Shown: positions 7,701 to 21,726 of the stretch, in pieces
Numbering within the stretch: position 1 is the stretch's first letter
How the letters are laid out: each line of letters starts with the position of its first letter
NCBI RefSeq assembly: GCF_035920345.1
Contig: NZ_CP109149.1
Location: 6,076,001 to 6,140,000 of the forward strand
Direction of reading: 5' to 3'
DNA from: Nocardia vinacea
GTDB lineage: Bacteria > Actinomycetota > Actinomycetes > Mycobacteriales > Mycobacteriaceae
DNA: 64,000 nucleotides
The notes under the pieces: model-generated
Told to the model about the DNA's origin: nothing
Seen by the model: the letters and a program-made list of their open reading frames with translations, nothing else
The model's database searches: none
Program-made: the position numbers and the translations under genes

Positions 7701-8414
7701 GTGTCTGCGACCGATCGGGCGGTAGGGCCGATGTACGACCCGACCTCCGATATCGATCGGATCATCGCGCAGCAGGTGGGTTGGTCCGCGGCAGATGACC
7801 ATCTGCTGTACACCTGCGGTGTCATCGACTTCCTGCTGCACGACCGGCTTGCCGAACTGCCGACCCGGGCCACCATGGTCCGAACCGAATCCGACGAATT
7901 GTGCCTGGCCGAGGGGCCCGCCGTCTGGTTTCAGTGGCGGGCGGTCGGGGACGGAACCTGGAATCGCAACAGCGTGACGGCCGTCGGCACGCTGTCCTTC
8001 GTGGCCGCTGCCCATCTCGGCAATGCCATGGCGAACCGCTCGCGACGCCGCCAGGCCGAGGCCGGACTGCGCCCGCGCTGGGTGGCCGAACGCCCCGGCT
8101 CGGTAATGGTTTCGGACCGGCGGATGTACTGCTACAACGTTGATCATTCGTTCTCGGTGCATTGGGCGGGTCTGGAAATGGTGGATATGCCCGGTTCCGA
8201 CCGCCTGATCTGCCGTTATCCGGACCGAAACGGCAATCCACATCTCCTCCAGGTCCAAAGCCCATGGGCCGTACTGATTTTCGCACTCGCGGCACACACT
8301 CAGTTCCCGAGCCATCCGCTCTTGCAATCGGGTAACTGGCTACCGGCGGGGTTCGAGGAAAAGTGCCACATCGCAGGCAAAACCTGCCCCCGAGTGCGTC
8401 ATCGGGCCCGCTAG
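7701..8414 (+). CDS. conserved hypothetical protein
   Basis: A 237-residue protein of unknown function starting at GTG 7701. Visible features are MYDPTSDIDRIIAQQVGW near the start, a helix-rich central part ending in SRRRQAEAGLRPRW, and a beta-like block (GSVMVSDRRMYCYNVDHSFSV split across VHWAGLEMVD) that resembles the phospholipid-binding or PH-like domains of actinobacterial hypothetical proteins. There is no signal peptide or membrane helix beyond a weak hydrophobic patch (AVLIFALAAHTQF). It overlaps the end of the convergent glycerophosphodiesterase gene by 4 bp. Confidence 0.65.
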   Translation: MSATDRAVGPMYDPTSDIDRIIAQQVGWSAADDHLLYTCGVIDFLLHDRLAELPTRATMVRTESDELCLAEGPAVWFQWRAVGDGTWNRNSVTAVGTLSFVAAAHLGNAMANRSRRRQAEAGLRPRWVAERPGSVMVSDRRMYCYNVDHSFSVHWAGLEMVDMPGSDRLICRYPDRNGNPHLLQVQSPWAVLIFALAAHTQFPSHPLLQSGNWLPAGFEEKCHIAGKTCPRVRHRAR

Positions 8415-9469
8415 CGGTGATAGGCCCTGGGCAGCCGGTAGCCGCGCTCAGCAAGGACGGTGCGCAGTAGGTCCGGGCGATTGGTGATCAGGCCATCCAC
8501 ACCAAGATCGATCAGCGCGGCCATGGTGGGGCGATCATCCACCGTCCACGGCACCACCGTCATGCCGTGCTCGTGTGCGGCACGGACCAGTTCGGGGGTC
8601 GTGAACGCCGCGTAGCCAGGATCCGCGACCGCGCCGTCCTGCGGAATGCCGTGTACCGGCGACAGCACATTCGCGCCGAAAGACGCTGCGGCCACGACGT
8701 ATTTCTCCGGCAGTGTGCCAGGGAAGTCATCGATATCGATCCCACCCAACCAAGGCGACGCATTCGGCTGACCTTCCTGCAGAAATTGCTGCCCGTTGGT
8801 GAGCGCGACGATCGGCAACTCCGGCGCCATCTGCCGCATCCGCATCAGCGCGCCCCAATCGAAACTCTGTATGGTCACCCGGTTTTCGAAATTCGCCCGA
8901 TGCACCTCCGCCGCGACCACCTGCACGAATTGCTCCCGCGGCGCGGTCTGCTCCGGCGCCCCGGCCTCGACCTTCGTCTCGACATTCAGCATTACATCAT
9001 CGGCTCGATAGGCCCGCACCAGCTCGAACACCTCCGACAGCAACGGCATTCGCTCCCCCGGCGCGATTCGCTGATTCGAAAATGCGACCGATCGCTTCGA
9101 TCCACAATCGATCGTCCGCACCTGAGCCAGTGTCAGATCCCGAATGAACTGTGCACCAGGCACATACGGGAACTTCGGATCGCTCGGAAACGCGGGCGCG
9201 GTATCGACACACTTATCCGGACTCGGATCCCGATCATGCGTGACCACCGCAAACCCATCCGCCGTGATCTGCACATCCAATTCCAACGTGCTGACGCCGA
9301 GCTCCAATGCATTCGCGAACGCGGCCAACGTGTTCTCCACAACCAACCCCGCCCCACCCCGATGCGCCTGCAAATCGAAAGCGCGCCCCGGGCCGTCCGC
9401 CGATGCCACACCGGCGGCGGCCAATAACAACCCGACCAGGCCCGCCACATACCACCGCATACACCTCAT
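8411..9469 (-). CDS. glpQ: secreted glycerophosphodiester phosphodiesterase
   Basis: A 352-residue enzyme with an N-terminal signal peptide (MRCMRWYVAGLVGLLLAAAG, cleaved near ASA|DG). The GDPD domain is complete: the catalytic LQAHRGGAGLVVENTLAAF (His-Arg and Glu-Asn), LELDVQITADGFAVVTHD (Glu, Asp, His of the metal site) and a C-terminal PWTVDDRPTMAALIDLGVDGLITNRPDLL. It hydrolyses glycerophosphodiesters to glycerol-3-phosphate and an alcohol outside the cell. ATG 9469 is used because the signal peptide starts there; a long upstream continuation is chance. Confidence 0.85.
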   Translation of the reverse strand: MRCMRWYVAGLVGLLLAAAGVASADGPGRAFDLQAHRGGAGLVVENTLAAFANALELGVSTLELDVQITADGFAVVTHDRDPSPDKCVDTAPAFPSDPKFPYVPGAQFIRDLTLAQVRTIDCGSKRSVAFSNQRIAPGERMPLLSEVFELVRAYRADDVMLNVETKVEAGAPEQTAPREQFVQVVAAEVHRANFENRVTIQSFDWGALMRMRQMAPELPIVALTNGQQFLQEGQPNASPWLGGIDIDDFPGTLPEKYVVAAASFGANVLSPVHGIPQDGAVADPGYAAFTTPELVRAAHEHGMTVVPWTVDDRPTMAALIDLGVDGLITNRPDLLRTVLAERGYRLPRAYHR

Positions 9470-9574
9470 GGTGACAAACCCACCCCACCACCGCGCAACC
9501 TCCGGACGAACAGACCGAGTGCGCTCAGTACGTGAATCTGCTGCTCGGCATGTCAGCCGACCTCGATGAGAAAC

Positions 9575-9612
9575 GACGATCGCCCCGCTCCTGTTGGAGC
9601 GGGGCGATCGCC
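9575..9612 (-). terminator. factor-independent terminator after rpoC
   Basis: A strong hairpin with arms GATCGCCCCGCTCC and GGAGCGGGGCGATC around TGTT, about 20 bp past the rpoC stop. On the minus strand it runs into GTCGTTTCTC. It ends the rpoBC transcript. Confidence 0.75.
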
Positions 9613-9630
9613 TGACTACAGAGCTACCGA

Positions 9631-12600
9631 TTACCGGTAGTCGCTGAAACCGTAATCGTCGAGCGGGACCGCGGCACCGGTGGTGGCGCCGAAGCTGTCG
9701 GGGCTGTAGTAGGTGTCGTCGTAGGACGGCACCGCGTACGCCGCGGCACGAGCCTCTTCGGTCGGCTGGACCTGGATGTTGCGGTAGCGGTTGATACCGG
9801 TACCGGCCGGGATCAGCTTGCCGATGATCACGTTTTCCTTGAGGCCGATGAGCTTGTCCGAGCGGCAGTTGATGGCCGCGTCGGTCAGGACTCGGGTGGT
9901 CTCCTGGAAGGATGCCGCCGACAGCCACGAATCGGTCGCGAGCGACGCCTTCGTGATACCCATCAGCACCGGACGACCCGCCGCCGGCTCATTGCCCTCG
10001 GCGACGACGCGACGGTTGGAAGCCTCGAACTCGGAACGCTCGGTGAGCGAACCGGGCAGGAACTCCGTGGCACCCGAATCGATGATCGTCACGCGACGCA
10101 GCATCTGGCGCACGATGACCTCGATGTGCTTGTCGTGGATCGACACACCCTGCGAGCGGTAGACCTCCTGGACCTCGTGGACCAAGTGGATCTGCACCTG
10201 ACGGGGGCCCATCACGCGCAGCACCTCATGCGGATCCGCCGCGCCTTCCAGCAGCTGCTGGCCGACCTCGACGTGGTCACCGTCGGAGAGCAGACGCTCG
10301 GTGCCGTCGTCGTGCTTGAACACACGCAGACGCTGACGCTTCGAGAGCTTGTCGTAGACAACCTCTTCGCCACCGTCATCCGGGATGATGGTGATCTTGT
10401 AGAAGCGATCGTCGTCCTCGAGCCGCACCCGACCCGAGACCTCCGCGATCGGCGCCTTGCCCTTCGGCACACGAGCCTCGAAGAGCTCCTGCACACGAGG
10501 CAGACCGCCGGTGATGTCGTCACCCGCGACACCACCCTGGTGGAAGGTACGCATGGTCAGCTGGGTACCGGGCTCACCGATGGACTGCGCGGCGACGATA
10601 CCGACGGCCTCACCGATATCGACCAGCTTGCCGGTCGCCATGGAGCGGCCGTAGCAGGTGGCGCAGACACCGGTGCCGGTGGTGCAGGTCAGCACGGAGC
10701 GGACCTTCACCTCGGTGATACCGGCGTCGAGCAGCGCCTCGATGGCCGGGTCGCCGAGGTCGGCGCCCTTCGCCACGACAACGTTGCCCTTGGTGTCCAC
10801 CGCGTCCGACGCGAGCGTCCGGGCGTACGCGGAGGTTTCCACATGCGCGTCCCGGATGAGCGAGCCGTCGAGCTGCTTCTCGGCGATCGGCACCACGATG
10901 CCGCGCTCGGTGGCGCAGTCGTGCTCGCGCACGATGACGTCCTGCGAGACGTCCACCAGACGACGGGTCAGGTAACCCGAGTCAGCGGTACGCAGCGCGG
11001 TGTCGGCCAGACCCTTACGAGCACCGTGGGTGTTGATGAAGTACTCCAGCACCGTCAGGCCCTCACGGAAGGAGGACTTGATCGGCCGCGGGATGAACTC
11101 ACCCTTCGGGTTGGTAACCAGGCCCTTCATACCGGCGAGGGTACGAGTCTGGGTGAAGTTACCGGTCGCGCCCGAGTCGACGATCGTGATGATCGGGTTG
11201 TCGGCCGGGTAGTGCGCACGCAGCGCCTTACCGACCTCTTCGGTCGCTTCCTGCCAGATCTTGACCAGGGCGTTGTTGCGCTCCTGGTGATCGAGCGCAC
11301 CACGCTGGTACTTCTTCTCGATCTGATCGGACTGCGCCTCGTAGCGCTCCATGATCTCGGTCTTCTCCGGCGGAACGAGCACGTCCGACATCGAGACCGT
11401 CACGCCGGAACGGGTGGCCCAATAGAAGCCCGCGTCCTTCAGCTTGTCGACGGTCTGTGCGACCACGATCATCGGGTAGCGCTCGGCCAGATCGTTGATG
11501 ATCGTGGCCTGACGCTTCTTCGGCATCTGCTCGTTGATGAACGCGTAGTCCGCCGGGAGCAGCTCGTTGAACAGCACGCGACCGAGGGTGGTCTCGGCGA
11601 TCCACGCGTCGCCGCGGTTCCAGCCGTCCGGGAACAGCTCCGCCTCGATTGCCTTCGGCGGGCGCTGGTCGGTGAGGCGCACCTTGATCAGCGAACGCAC
11701 AGTGAGCTCACCGCGGTCCACCGCCATCTGCGCCTCTGCGGGCGAGGAGTACACGCCCTGCTCCGGTGCGTCCTTGGTGGCCGCCTGGTACTCGCCCTTC
11801 GCGCCCTCTTCCAGGCGGGTCAGGTAGTACAGACCGGTCACCATGTCCAGACGCGGCATGGCCAGCGGACGACCCGAGGCAGGCGAGAGGATGTTGTTCG
11901 AGGACAGCATCAGGATGCGGGCCTCGGCCTGCGCCTCCGCGGACAGCGGCAGGTGCACGGCCATCTGGTCACCGTCGAAGTCGGCGTTGAACGCCTCACA
12001 GACCAGCGGGTGCAGCTGGATGGCCTTACCTTCCACCAGCTGCGGCTCGAAGGCCTGAATGCCGAGGCGGTGCAGGGTAGGCGCACGGTTCAGCAGCACC
12101 GGGTGTTCGGCGATGACCTCTTCGAGGACATCCCACACCTGGGGACGCTGCCGCTCGACCATCCGCTTGGCGGACTTGATGTTCTGCGCGTGGTTCAGAT
12201 CGACCAGACGCTTCATCACGAACGGCTTGAACAGCTCCAGCGCCATCAGCTTGGGCAGACCGCACTGGTGCAGCTTCAGCTGCGGACCGACGACGATGAC
12301 CGAACGGCCCGAGTAGTCGACGCGCTTACCGAGCAGGTTCTGACGGAAACGACCCTGCTTACCCTTGAGCAGATCGCTCAGCGACTTCAGCGGGCGGTTA
12401 CCCGGTCCGGTGACCGGGCGGCCGCGGCGGCCGTTGTCGAAGAGGGCGTCCACGGACTCCTGCAGCATCCGCTTCTCGTTGTTGACGATGATCTCGGGCG
12501 CACCCAGATCGATCAGTCGCTTGAGGCGGTTGTTGCGGTTGATCACGCGGCGGTACAGGTCGTTCAGATCGGAGGTGGCGAAGCGGCCACCGTCGAGCTG

Positions 12601-13584
12601 AACCATCGGGCGCAGCTCCGGCGGGATCACCGGAACGGCGTCGAGCACCATGCCCATGGGCGAGTTGCCGTTGGCCTGGAAGGCCGCGACAACCTTGAGC
12701 CGCTTGAGCGCGCGCAGCTTCTTCTGGCCCTTACCGCTGCGGATGGTCTCGCGCAGCGATTCGGCCTCGGCGTCGATGTCGAAGTTCTCCATCAGCTTCT
12801 GGATGGACTCCGCACCCATGGCGCCGGTGAAGTACTCGCCGTAGCGGTCGATCAGCTCGCGGTAGAGCACCTCATCGACGATGAGCTGCTTGACCGACAG
12901 CTTGGTGAAGGTGCTCCAGATCTCGTCGAGCCGGTCCAGCTCGCGCTGGGCACGGTCGCGCAGCTGACGCATTTCGCGCTCGCCGCCGTCCTTGACCTTG
13001 CGGCGAACATCGGACTTGGCACCCTCGGCCTCGAGCTCGGCCAGATCGGCCTCGAGCTTCTGGGCGCGGGCCTCGAGATCGGCGTCGCGCTGATCGGCGA
13101 CCGCCTTCTTCTCGACCTCCATCTCGGCCTCGAGCGTGGAGAGCTCGTTGTGACGCAGCTCCTCGTCGACGCCGACGATGACGTAGGCGGCGAAGTAGAT
13201 GATCTTTTCCAGATCCTTCGGCGCCAGGTCGAGCAGGTACCCGAGGCGCGAAGGCACGCCCTTGAAGTACCAGATGTGGGTAACCGGAGCGGCCAGCTCG
13301 ATGTGGCCCATCCGCTCACGGCGTACCTTGGCGCGAGTCACCTCGACGCCACAACGCTCACAGATGATGCCCTTGAAGCGGACCCGCTTGTACTTACCGC
13401 AGTAGCACTCCCAGTCCCGGGTGGGACCGAAGATCTTCTCGCAGAACAGGCCGTCCTTCTCCGGCTTGAGCGTGCGGTAGTTGATGGTCTCCGGCTTTTT
13501 CACCTCGCCGAAGGACCACTGGCGGATGTCTTCGGCGGTGGCCAGACCGATCCGGAGTTCATCGAAGAAGTTGACGTCTAGCAC
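9631..13584 (-). CDS. rpoC: DNA-directed RNA polymerase beta' subunit
   Basis: A 1317-residue beta' subunit, full length for actinobacteria. The N-terminal zinc finger ([13 protein letters not shown] followed by CERCG), the catalytic loop [15 protein letters not shown] (about residues 532-546, three Asp holding the active-site magnesium), the trigger-loop/bridge-helix region ([16 protein letters not shown]) and the second zinc site ([13 protein letters not shown]) are all present. GTG 13584 follows GGAAAGGAAG and starts [17 protein letters not shown] as in relatives. It lies 106 bp downstream of rpoB and is certainly co-transcribed. A very long open frame on the other strand across this gene is a codon-bias shadow. 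Confidence 0.98.
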   Translation of the reverse strand: MLDVNFFDELRIGLATAEDIRQWSFGEVKKPETINYRTLKPEKDGLFCEKIFGPTRDWECYCGKYKRVRFKGIICERCGVEVTRAKVRRERMGHIELAAPVTHIWYFKGVPSRLGYLLDLAPKDLEKIIYFAAYVIVGVDEELRHNELSTLEAEMEVEKKAVADQRDADLEARAQKLEADLAELEAEGAKSDVRRKVKDGGEREMRQLRDRAQRELDRLDEIWSTFTKLSVKQLIVDEVLYRELIDRYGEYFTGAMGAESIQKLMENFDIDAEAESLRETIRSGKGQKKLRALKRLKVVAAFQANGNSPMGMVLDAVPVIPPELRPMVQLDGGRFATSDLNDLYRRVINRNNRLKRLIDLGAPEIIVNNEKRMLQESVDALFDNGRRGRPVTGPGNRPLKSLSDLLKGKQGRFRQNLLGKRVDYSGRSVIVVGPQLKLHQCGLPKLMALELFKPFVMKRLVDLNHAQNIKSAKRMVERQRPQVWDVLEEVIAEHPVLLNRAPTLHRLGIQAFEPQLVEGKAIQLHPLVCEAFNADFDGDQMAVHLPLSAEAQAEARILMLSSNNILSPASGRPLAMPRLDMVTGLYYLTRLEEGAKGEYQAATKDAPEQGVYSSPAEAQMAVDRGELTVRSLIKVRLTDQRPPKAIEAELFPDGWNRGDAWIAETTLGRVLFNELLPADYAFINEQMPKKRQATIINDLAERYPMIVVAQTVDKLKDAGFYWATRSGVTVSMSDVLVPPEKTEIMERYEAQSDQIEKKYQRGALDHQERNNALVKIWQEATEEVGKALRAHYPADNPIITIVDSGATGNFTQTRTLAGMKGLVTNPKGEFIPRPIKSSFREGLTVLEYFINTHGARKGLADTALRTADSGYLTRRLVDVSQDVIVREHDCATERGIVVPIAEKQLDGSLIRDAHVETSAYARTLASDAVDTKGNVVVAKGADLGDPAIEALLDAGITEVKVRSVLTCTTGTGVCATCYGRSMATGKLVDIGEAVGIVAAQSIGEPGTQLTMRTFHQGGVAGDDITGGLPRVQELFEARVPKGKAPIAEVSGRVRLEDDDRFYKITIIPDDGGEEVVYDKLSKRQRLRVFKHDDGTERLLSDGDHVEVGQQLLEGAADPHEVLRVMGPRQVQIHLVHEVQEVYRSQGVSIHDKHIEVIVRQMLRRVTIIDSGATEFLPGSLTERSEFEASNRRVVAEGNEPAAGRPVLMGITKASLATDSWLSAASFQETTRVLTDAAINCRSDKLIGLKENVIIGKLIPAGTGINRYRNIQVQPTEEARAAAYAVPSYDDTYYSPDSFGATTGAAVPLDDYGFSDYR

Positions 13585-13690
13585 GTAACTTCCTTTCCCC
13601 TATTCGGGTCGAATTCGAGCAAAAAGTTCACTAGTTGGTCGAGCGCGGAGGCCGGATGTCGTCGGCGTGCACGCCATCCGGCCCTACCGC

Positions 13691-17200
<3,510 letters not shown>

Positions 17201-17366
17201 CTCACGCGCGTCGCGTGGTGGTCCGCGACCGTCGCTTGTCTGCTACGAATTCCGCTGGATACAACCCGAACGAAACCCGAACAGGCAACAACGGAAGTAA
17301 CACCGGAAGGTGGAACTTACGTGTGCAAATCGAGGTATGGACAGGAGGCAGCCAGCGCAACGTCCA

Positions 17367-17396
17367 ACCGTACACCCATACGCAAGGTGGTGTCAA
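17367..17396 (-). promoter_or_regulatory. rpoB: probable rpoBC promoter
   Basis: On the minus strand TTGACA (17391-17396) and TACGGT (17367-17372) are spaced 18 bp, in the 420-bp gene-free stretch between the second Mce-associated gene and rpoB. Transcription would start near 17360, giving a roughly 160-nt leader. Open frames in this stretch (for example 17202-17558 minus) have no protein-like composition. Confidence 0.5.
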
Positions 17397-17620
17397 AGTA
17401 CCACCCGAACAAGCCTCCGCGTGGCGGCACGCCGTGACCGTTATGGCCGCATTCCGGGTCCGAATCGCTGGCTGCGTCGGGAGCCACGGGGCGCGAGAAG
17501 CCACTGTGACAGCTGCCGCTGTTGTGAATAGCGTGACGTGTCCGGCGAAACTCGTCAAGTGGCGGGCCCGACCCGGTGATCAGCCAGATCCCCTGCCCCG
17601 CTGGGCTTATGCCGCCGAAA

Positions 17621-18331
17621 TCACTGGTCGACGATGGCCGCAGCCAGCCACTTGCCGTCGACCTTCTGCATTTTCAGCACGATCGGGCCGGAGGCGCTCT
17701 GCTGGGCGATGCCGTTCTTGTTCGCGCTGACCACGAAGTTCACCAGCAGCTCGGCCCTGTCCTGGGTGAGCAAGGTCACCCCGATCGGATCGGCGAGGGC
17801 ATCGGCGCTGGTCTGCGCCTGTTTCAGGGCGGCGAGATTGGTATCGGCGTACTTGTCGAAATCGGCCAGCATCTGCCCGGTGACGACACCGTGTACCGCA
17901 TCCTTGTAGCCGTCGAGCTTGTTCACGTCATAGGCGTAGATGGTCTTCAACGCGTGCGAAGCGGCCGCGGTCACCTCTTCGGTGGCCTTGCTGTCCACAT
18001 AGGCCTCGTTGGAATCGTCGATGCCGGGACGGAACGCCGCGACCGCGGCGAAGGCACCAAGCAGCACAGCGACGAGGAGAAGGGCCGCGACCACACCCCA
18101 CCCCGCGCCCGGGCGCAACCGCTGCGACCACGGCCGCGACGGCTCGGCGGGGTGCTGAGCCGGACGGACCGGTTCCGCGCTACCAGCGACCTTCGTCCGG
18201 CGCTTCGTGGTCGCTTCGTCGGCCGCGCGGTTGCTGCGGCGCGCGGTGACCGACCCGGTGTTCGCCGCCGTGCGGCCGACAGTGGGACGGTTGCGGGGAG
18301 TGACCCGATTGACTGGTCGACGAGATGCCAT
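17621..18331 (-). CDS. Mce-associated membrane protein (last gene of the mce operon)
   Basis: A 236-residue protein with an 80-residue basic, Ser/Thr/Pro-rich cytoplasmic N-terminus, one membrane helix (GWGVVAALLLVAVLLGAFAA, about residues 76-97) and an outside domain. The outside part carries the Mce-associated pattern: NEAYVDSKATEEVTAAASHALKTIYAYD, VVTGQMLADFDKY and a C-terminal NTF2-like fold (MQKVDGKWLAAAIVDQ). Such Mam/Mas proteins stabilise or accompany Mce lipid-import complexes. It lies 11 bp after the first Mce-associated gene, so the two are co-transcribed. No obvious terminator separates it from rpoB. Confidence 0.85.
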   Translation of the reverse strand: MASRRPVNRVTPRNRPTVGRTAANTGSVTARRSNRAADEATTKRRTKVAGSAEPVRPAQHPAEPSRPWSQRLRPGAGWGVVAALLLVAVLLGAFAAVAAFRPGIDDSNEAYVDSKATEEVTAAASHALKTIYAYDVNKLDGYKDAVHGVVTGQMLADFDKYADTNLAALKQAQTSADALADPIGVTLLTQDRAELLVNFVVSANKNGIAQQSASGPIVLKMQKVDGKWLAAAIVDQ

Positions 18332-18342
18332 GACGGGTTCTC

Positions 18343-19050
18343 CTACGATCCGGGCTTGGGCGTCGCGCCCGCGGACGGCGTGGCACCGGGCTGTGCGGCA
18401 GTCGGCTGATTCAGGGGGATGGGCTGGCTCAGCGGACTCGCCTTCTCGGCCTTCCAGACCTCACCCTGCTTGACCAGATCAAGGGCCCAGGTCTGACGGT
18501 AGGGGTACGGCGCGACATCCGGGACGGTCCTGGTGGTCTGCAGCACGATGAGCGCGGAGGCGTGGTCGCGCTCGGAGTTCAGCGCGGTCAGTGAGGAGCC
18601 GATGACCTTGGACTCCAGCCTGGTCTTGGCCTGCGTGGCCTGCTCGCGGAACTGCTCCTGGGTCTTGGTGGCATCGTCGAGCAGCGATCCGGTCATCGAC
18701 GACTGGATCAGCTTGATCGAACCGTCGACATCATTCGGATCCAGCGACATCAGGTTGATCGCGGCCTGCCTGGCATCGGCGAGCGCGGTATCGCGCGCCT
18801 CGACGCGCGGACCGTCGGTGAAGAAGGCCGCGCGCACCCAGCCGGTGCCGAACCAGACCGCGGCGATCAACGCGACGACCAACGCGGCGGCCGCGACCAT
18901 GGTGACCGCGAGTCGTCCGCGGGGTGCGTCCGCGGACGCCACCGTCGGGCGCACGGGATCCGATGCCGTCGCGTCATGCGCTGCGGCATCGGCTTCCGTG
19001 GAATCGGAGCCGGTCACCGCCGGCGTTTCCTTGGACATGTCGATGCTCAC
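18343..19050 (-). CDS. Mce-associated membrane protein
   Basis: A 235-residue protein of the same build as its downstream neighbour: a 45-residue acidic cytoplasmic N-terminus, a membrane helix (LAVTMVAAAALVVALIAAVW, about residues 47-67) and an extracellular domain with RDTALADARQAAINLMSLD, a coiled segment and an NTF2-like end (QTWALDLVKQGEVWKAEKA). The tail is Pro/Ala/Gly-rich. Start GTG 19050 is the last codon of a family A cassette (GTGA overlap); an internal ATG at 19038 (MSKET) is the alternative. It belongs to the mce lipid-import operon. Confidence 0.85.
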   Translation of the reverse strand: MSIDMSKETPAVTGSDSTEADAAAHDATASDPVRPTVASADAPRGRLAVTMVAAAALVVALIAAVWFGTGWVRAAFFTDGPRVEARDTALADARQAAINLMSLDPNDVDGSIKLIQSSMTGSLLDDATKTQEQFREQATQAKTRLESKVIGSSLTALNSERDHASALIVLQTTRTVPDVAPYPYRQTWALDLVKQGEVWKAEKASPLSQPIPLNQPTAAQPGATPSAGATPKPGS

Positions 19051-19121
19051 GACCGTACCTCGCTAGCGCTCGGCACGGTCGTGCCCATCATGGGCGCAGT
19101 TTTTTTGGTTCGCTCGCTCAC
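19047..19121 (-). repeat. family A coupling cassette, copy A2 (24-codon frame before the Mce-associated gene)
   Basis: Begins GTGAGCGAGCGAACC on the minus strand, stays open for 24 codons (VSERTKKT at the start, PSASEVRS at the end), and its TGA overlaps the GTG start of the Mce-associated gene. It lies 50 bp after the mceF stop. Confidence 0.7.
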
Positions 19122-19171
19122 GGCCAGACACCCTAACTATTGTTACTGCGGCGTAGCCGCGTAGGTCCTGT

Positions 19172-20413
19172 TCACCGCTTGGGCGTGACCCCCAACAGGG
19201 TGGCCATCTGTACGGCGATCGGGTTCAGATTCAGCTTCTCGGGATCGGTCTTGGGGTTGGAATCCCAGGGCTGCACAATGCTCGGATCCGCCAGATCGGC
19301 GCGCATTCCACCGCGCACCGCGGTCGGATTACCGAACGGCACAGTGCATTTCGCGTCCTTGTTGAACGGGAACTCGTCGCGGGTGTCGTCGAAGTCCGGA
19401 TTCTCCCGCTTCATCTGGTCGAGGATCGCTTTGGTGCCCTCGTAGCCCTGGGTACACGCGGGCGGGTTGTTCGCCTCGAGCACCAGACCGAAGTGGCTGG
19501 TGCCGTCACCGGGCGCGGTGGACGACGCGCCGATGGACAGCCCCGGCAGCATCTGCAGCAGCGGACGCAGCGCGTAGAACTTCGGCGAGATGGTCAGCAG
19601 CAGCTGACGCAGGTTGGTCAGATCCTCGGTGAGCGCGCCGCCGCTCTCGTTCAGCAGCGCGGTGATCTGCTCGCCGGCATCGGTGCCGGTGCCGATGAGC
19701 CGCCGGATATCCGGATCGCTCGAGCGCAGTTGAGCGGTGAGTTCGTCGAGGCCCTGGCTGAACTGCCGGATGTAGCCCGACTGCTCGGCCTGGGTGCCCA
19801 GTGCGATCCGGCCGTCGCGGATCAACTGGATCGTCTGCGGCAGGCTGTCGTTGAACGTGGCGGTGAATTTGTTCAGCGAATCGATGAAGACCTTGAGGTC
19901 GTCGCCCTTGCCATCGAAAGCCTTGCCGAGTTCGGTGACGGTGGTGTTGAGCGCGGTGAGATCGACCGAGCGGGTGAAGGTGTCCACGCTCTGCACCAGC
20001 TGCTCGACCGAAATCGGTGTCGTCGCCGAGGCGATGACCGAACCGTCGCGCAGATACGGGCCGTGGTCGGCATCGGGCTGCAGATCGACGTACTGCTCAC
20101 CGATGGCCGAACGGTTGGCGATCACTGCCTTGGCCGACTCCGGAATCTTCGGCGCGTTCGAATCGAGCACCAGGTCGATAGCCACACCCGAATCGGTCAG
20201 TTCGAGATTGCCGACCCGGCCGACCGGGACGCCGCGGTAGGTCACCTCGGCGCCCTTGTAGATGCCGCCGGTCTGCTTGGCGTCGACCTTCACCCTGTAC
20301 TCGCCGATGCCGAGCATGTGCTCGAGCCGAACGTATTTGGCGCCGACGAATACCACGCCGAGCACCGCGATCAGGGCGAACGCGACCAGCTGGTAGCGCA
20401 CCAGACGGGTCAT
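19172..20413 (-). CDS. mceF: Mce family protein MceF
   Basis: A 413-residue substrate-channel subunit of the mce importer. It has an N-terminal membrane anchor (VRYQLVAFALIAVLGVVFVG), then the MlaD/Mce domain (about residues 35-115: YRVKVDAKQTGGIYKGAEVTY, GVPVGRVGNLELTD, IGEQYVDLQP), then a long helical region and a Pro/Asp-rich C-terminus. The start ATG overlaps the stop of mceE by 4 nt (ATGA). The six Mce proteins are thought to form a hexameric tunnel that carries lipids from the outer envelope to the YrbE permease. Confidence 0.92.
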   Translation of the reverse strand: MTRLVRYQLVAFALIAVLGVVFVGAKYVRLEHMLGIGEYRVKVDAKQTGGIYKGAEVTYRGVPVGRVGNLELTDSGVAIDLVLDSNAPKIPESAKAVIANRSAIGEQYVDLQPDADHGPYLRDGSVIASATTPISVEQLVQSVDTFTRSVDLTALNTTVTELGKAFDGKGDDLKVFIDSLNKFTATFNDSLPQTIQLIRDGRIALGTQAEQSGYIRQFSQGLDELTAQLRSSDPDIRRLIGTGTDAGEQITALLNESGGALTEDLTNLRQLLLTISPKFYALRPLLQMLPGLSIGASSTAPGDGTSHFGLVLEANNPPACTQGYEGTKAILDQMKRENPDFDDTRDEFPFNKDAKCTVPFGNPTAVRGGMRADLADPSIVQPWDSNPKTDPEKLNLNPIAVQMATLLGVTPKR

Positions 20414-21726
20414 CGCTGACCACCTCCGATCTGGTCGAGAATCGCCCCGAGCGGATCGGCAGGCAGCTGCGGCAGGCCAGCGGGGTAGCGCGGAATATTG
20501 GGCGGCAGCGGCAGCAGCGATACCGTCGGCCAACCCGGGCGCGGACCATTGCCGCCGTAGTACGGGTTGGTCGGATTCACCGGTACCTCGGGGCCGTAGG
20601 GCGGCGGGATGTACACCGGGTCACCCTTGCCGACACCGAGATTGCTGAGCGTGACACCGATCTGCTGATCCACCGAGAGCCAGGTATTCACCTGACCACC
20701 GAAGGTGCCCTCCAGCGTCGAGTCCGGGAACGGATAGGTCGGTATCAGCGGCAGCGCGGTGACCAGATCCGGTGCGGCCTTGCCGAGTTCCTGCAGCGTC
20801 GGACGCAGCGAGGTCAGATCCTTGATCAGGTCGTCCTTCGAGTGGTTCAACACGTCGAAGCCGGCCTGACCCACCCGATCCAGCTGCTGCAACAGCGAAA
20901 TCAGTTGCGGCCGTTGCTCGTTCAGAATCTTTACGCCCTGCGGCAGCTCATCGATGATCTTGCTGATCTGATCGGTCTGGGTGCTCACCCGACCGCTCAG
21001 CGTGGCGAGTCCGTCGATGGCCCTTGTGATGTCGTCGACCTGCTCGTTCAGCCCGCCGATCAGGGTATTGGCCTGATCCAGCAGCGAGCGCACCCGCTCC
21101 TCACGGCCGCCGAGCGTCTTGTTCAGCTCCGTGACGATGGGCTGCAGCTGCGCGACGCCGCCACCGTTGAGCAGCAACGACAGCGCACCGAGCACCTGCT
21201 CGATCTCGGTCGCGTGCCGGGTGTGGTCGGCCGGGATGACCGAACCATTGGCGAGCTTCTTGCTGTCGGGTTCCTCGGCCGGCTTGGACAGTTCGATGAA
21301 CTTCTCGCCGAGCAGATTCGACTGCCGCACCTCGGCCCGCGCATTGGTGGGCAGGTCGACCGAGGAATTCACCAGCGCGCGCACGCTGGCCGTCCAACCG
21401 TCCGGAGCCAGAGCGATTTTCTCGATGCGGCCGACCGCCACGCCCTCGACCTTGATCGCGGACTGCGGCACCAGATCGAGGACATCGTCGAACCGGATAT
21501 CGATGGTCATCGGGTGGTCGCCGACATCGGCGCCGCCGGGCAGCGGCACCGCATAGATACCCTCGGACGAGCACGAAGTCACCAAGACCGTGCTCATACC
21601 CACCACCAGCACCGCGCCGGCCATTTCGAGCGACCTGCGAGCAGTCGCTACGCGGACCCTTTCTAGCGACCTGCGAGCAGTCGCCACGGCGAGAGTGCGT
21701 GCCGCGGAACGAATTCGCTTGTTCAT
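20410..21726 (-). CDS. mceE: Mce family lipoprotein MceE (LprK-type)
   Basis: A 438-residue Mce protein with a lipoprotein signal: lipobox VLVTSC with the lipidated Cys at residue 52. It has an Mce domain ([33 protein letters not shown]) and a long helical region ending in a Pro-rich tail. The n-region is oddly long, about 34 residues before the hydrophobic core, because two family B repeats (36-bp period, 12 codons each) are inserted in tandem in frame; both encode [12 protein letters not shown] 21726 overlaps the mceD stop (ATGA), supporting this start; an internal ATG after the second repeat would remove all positive charges. Downstream it overlaps mceF by 4 nt. Confidence 0.9.
   Translation of the reverse strand: MNKRIRSAARTLAVATARRSLERVRVATARRSLEMAGAVLVVGMSTVLVTSCSSEGIYAVPLPGGADVGDHPMTIDIRFDDVLDLVPQSAIKVEGVAVGRIEKIALAPDGWTASVRALVNSSVDLPTNARAEVRQSNLLGEKFIELSKPAEEPDSKKLANGSVIPADHTRHATEIEQVLGALSLLLNGGGVAQLQPIVTELNKTLGGREERVRSLLDQANTLIGGLNEQVDDITRAIDGLATLSGRVSTQTDQISKIIDELPQGVKILNEQRPQLISLLQQLDRVGQAGFDVLNHSKDDLIKDLTSLRPTLQELGKAAPDLVTALPLIPTYPFPDSTLEGTFGGQVNTWLSVDQQIGVTLSNLGVGKGDPVYIPPPYGPEVPVNPTNPYYGGNGPRPGWPTVSLLPLPPNIPRYPAGLPQLPADPLGAILDQIGGGQR
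21629..21685 (-). repeat. two tandem family B hairpin repeats inside mceE
   Basis: Copies at 21629-21649 and 21665-21685, both reading on the minus strand with arms GCGACTGC and GCAGGTCGC around TC. The 36-bp period keeps the reading frame, giving two VATARRSLE units in the signal-peptide n-region of MceE. Confidence 0.8.

Noticed and set aside
10126..13581. An open frame of over 1100 codons on the plus strand opposite rpoC
   Set aside because: It is His/Arg/Val-rich with no domains and mirrors rpoC codon bias; a high-GC antisense shadow.
17202..17558. A 118-codon minus-strand frame in the gap upstream of rpoB
   Set aside because: Its composition is not protein-like and it contains the probable rpoB promoter and leader.
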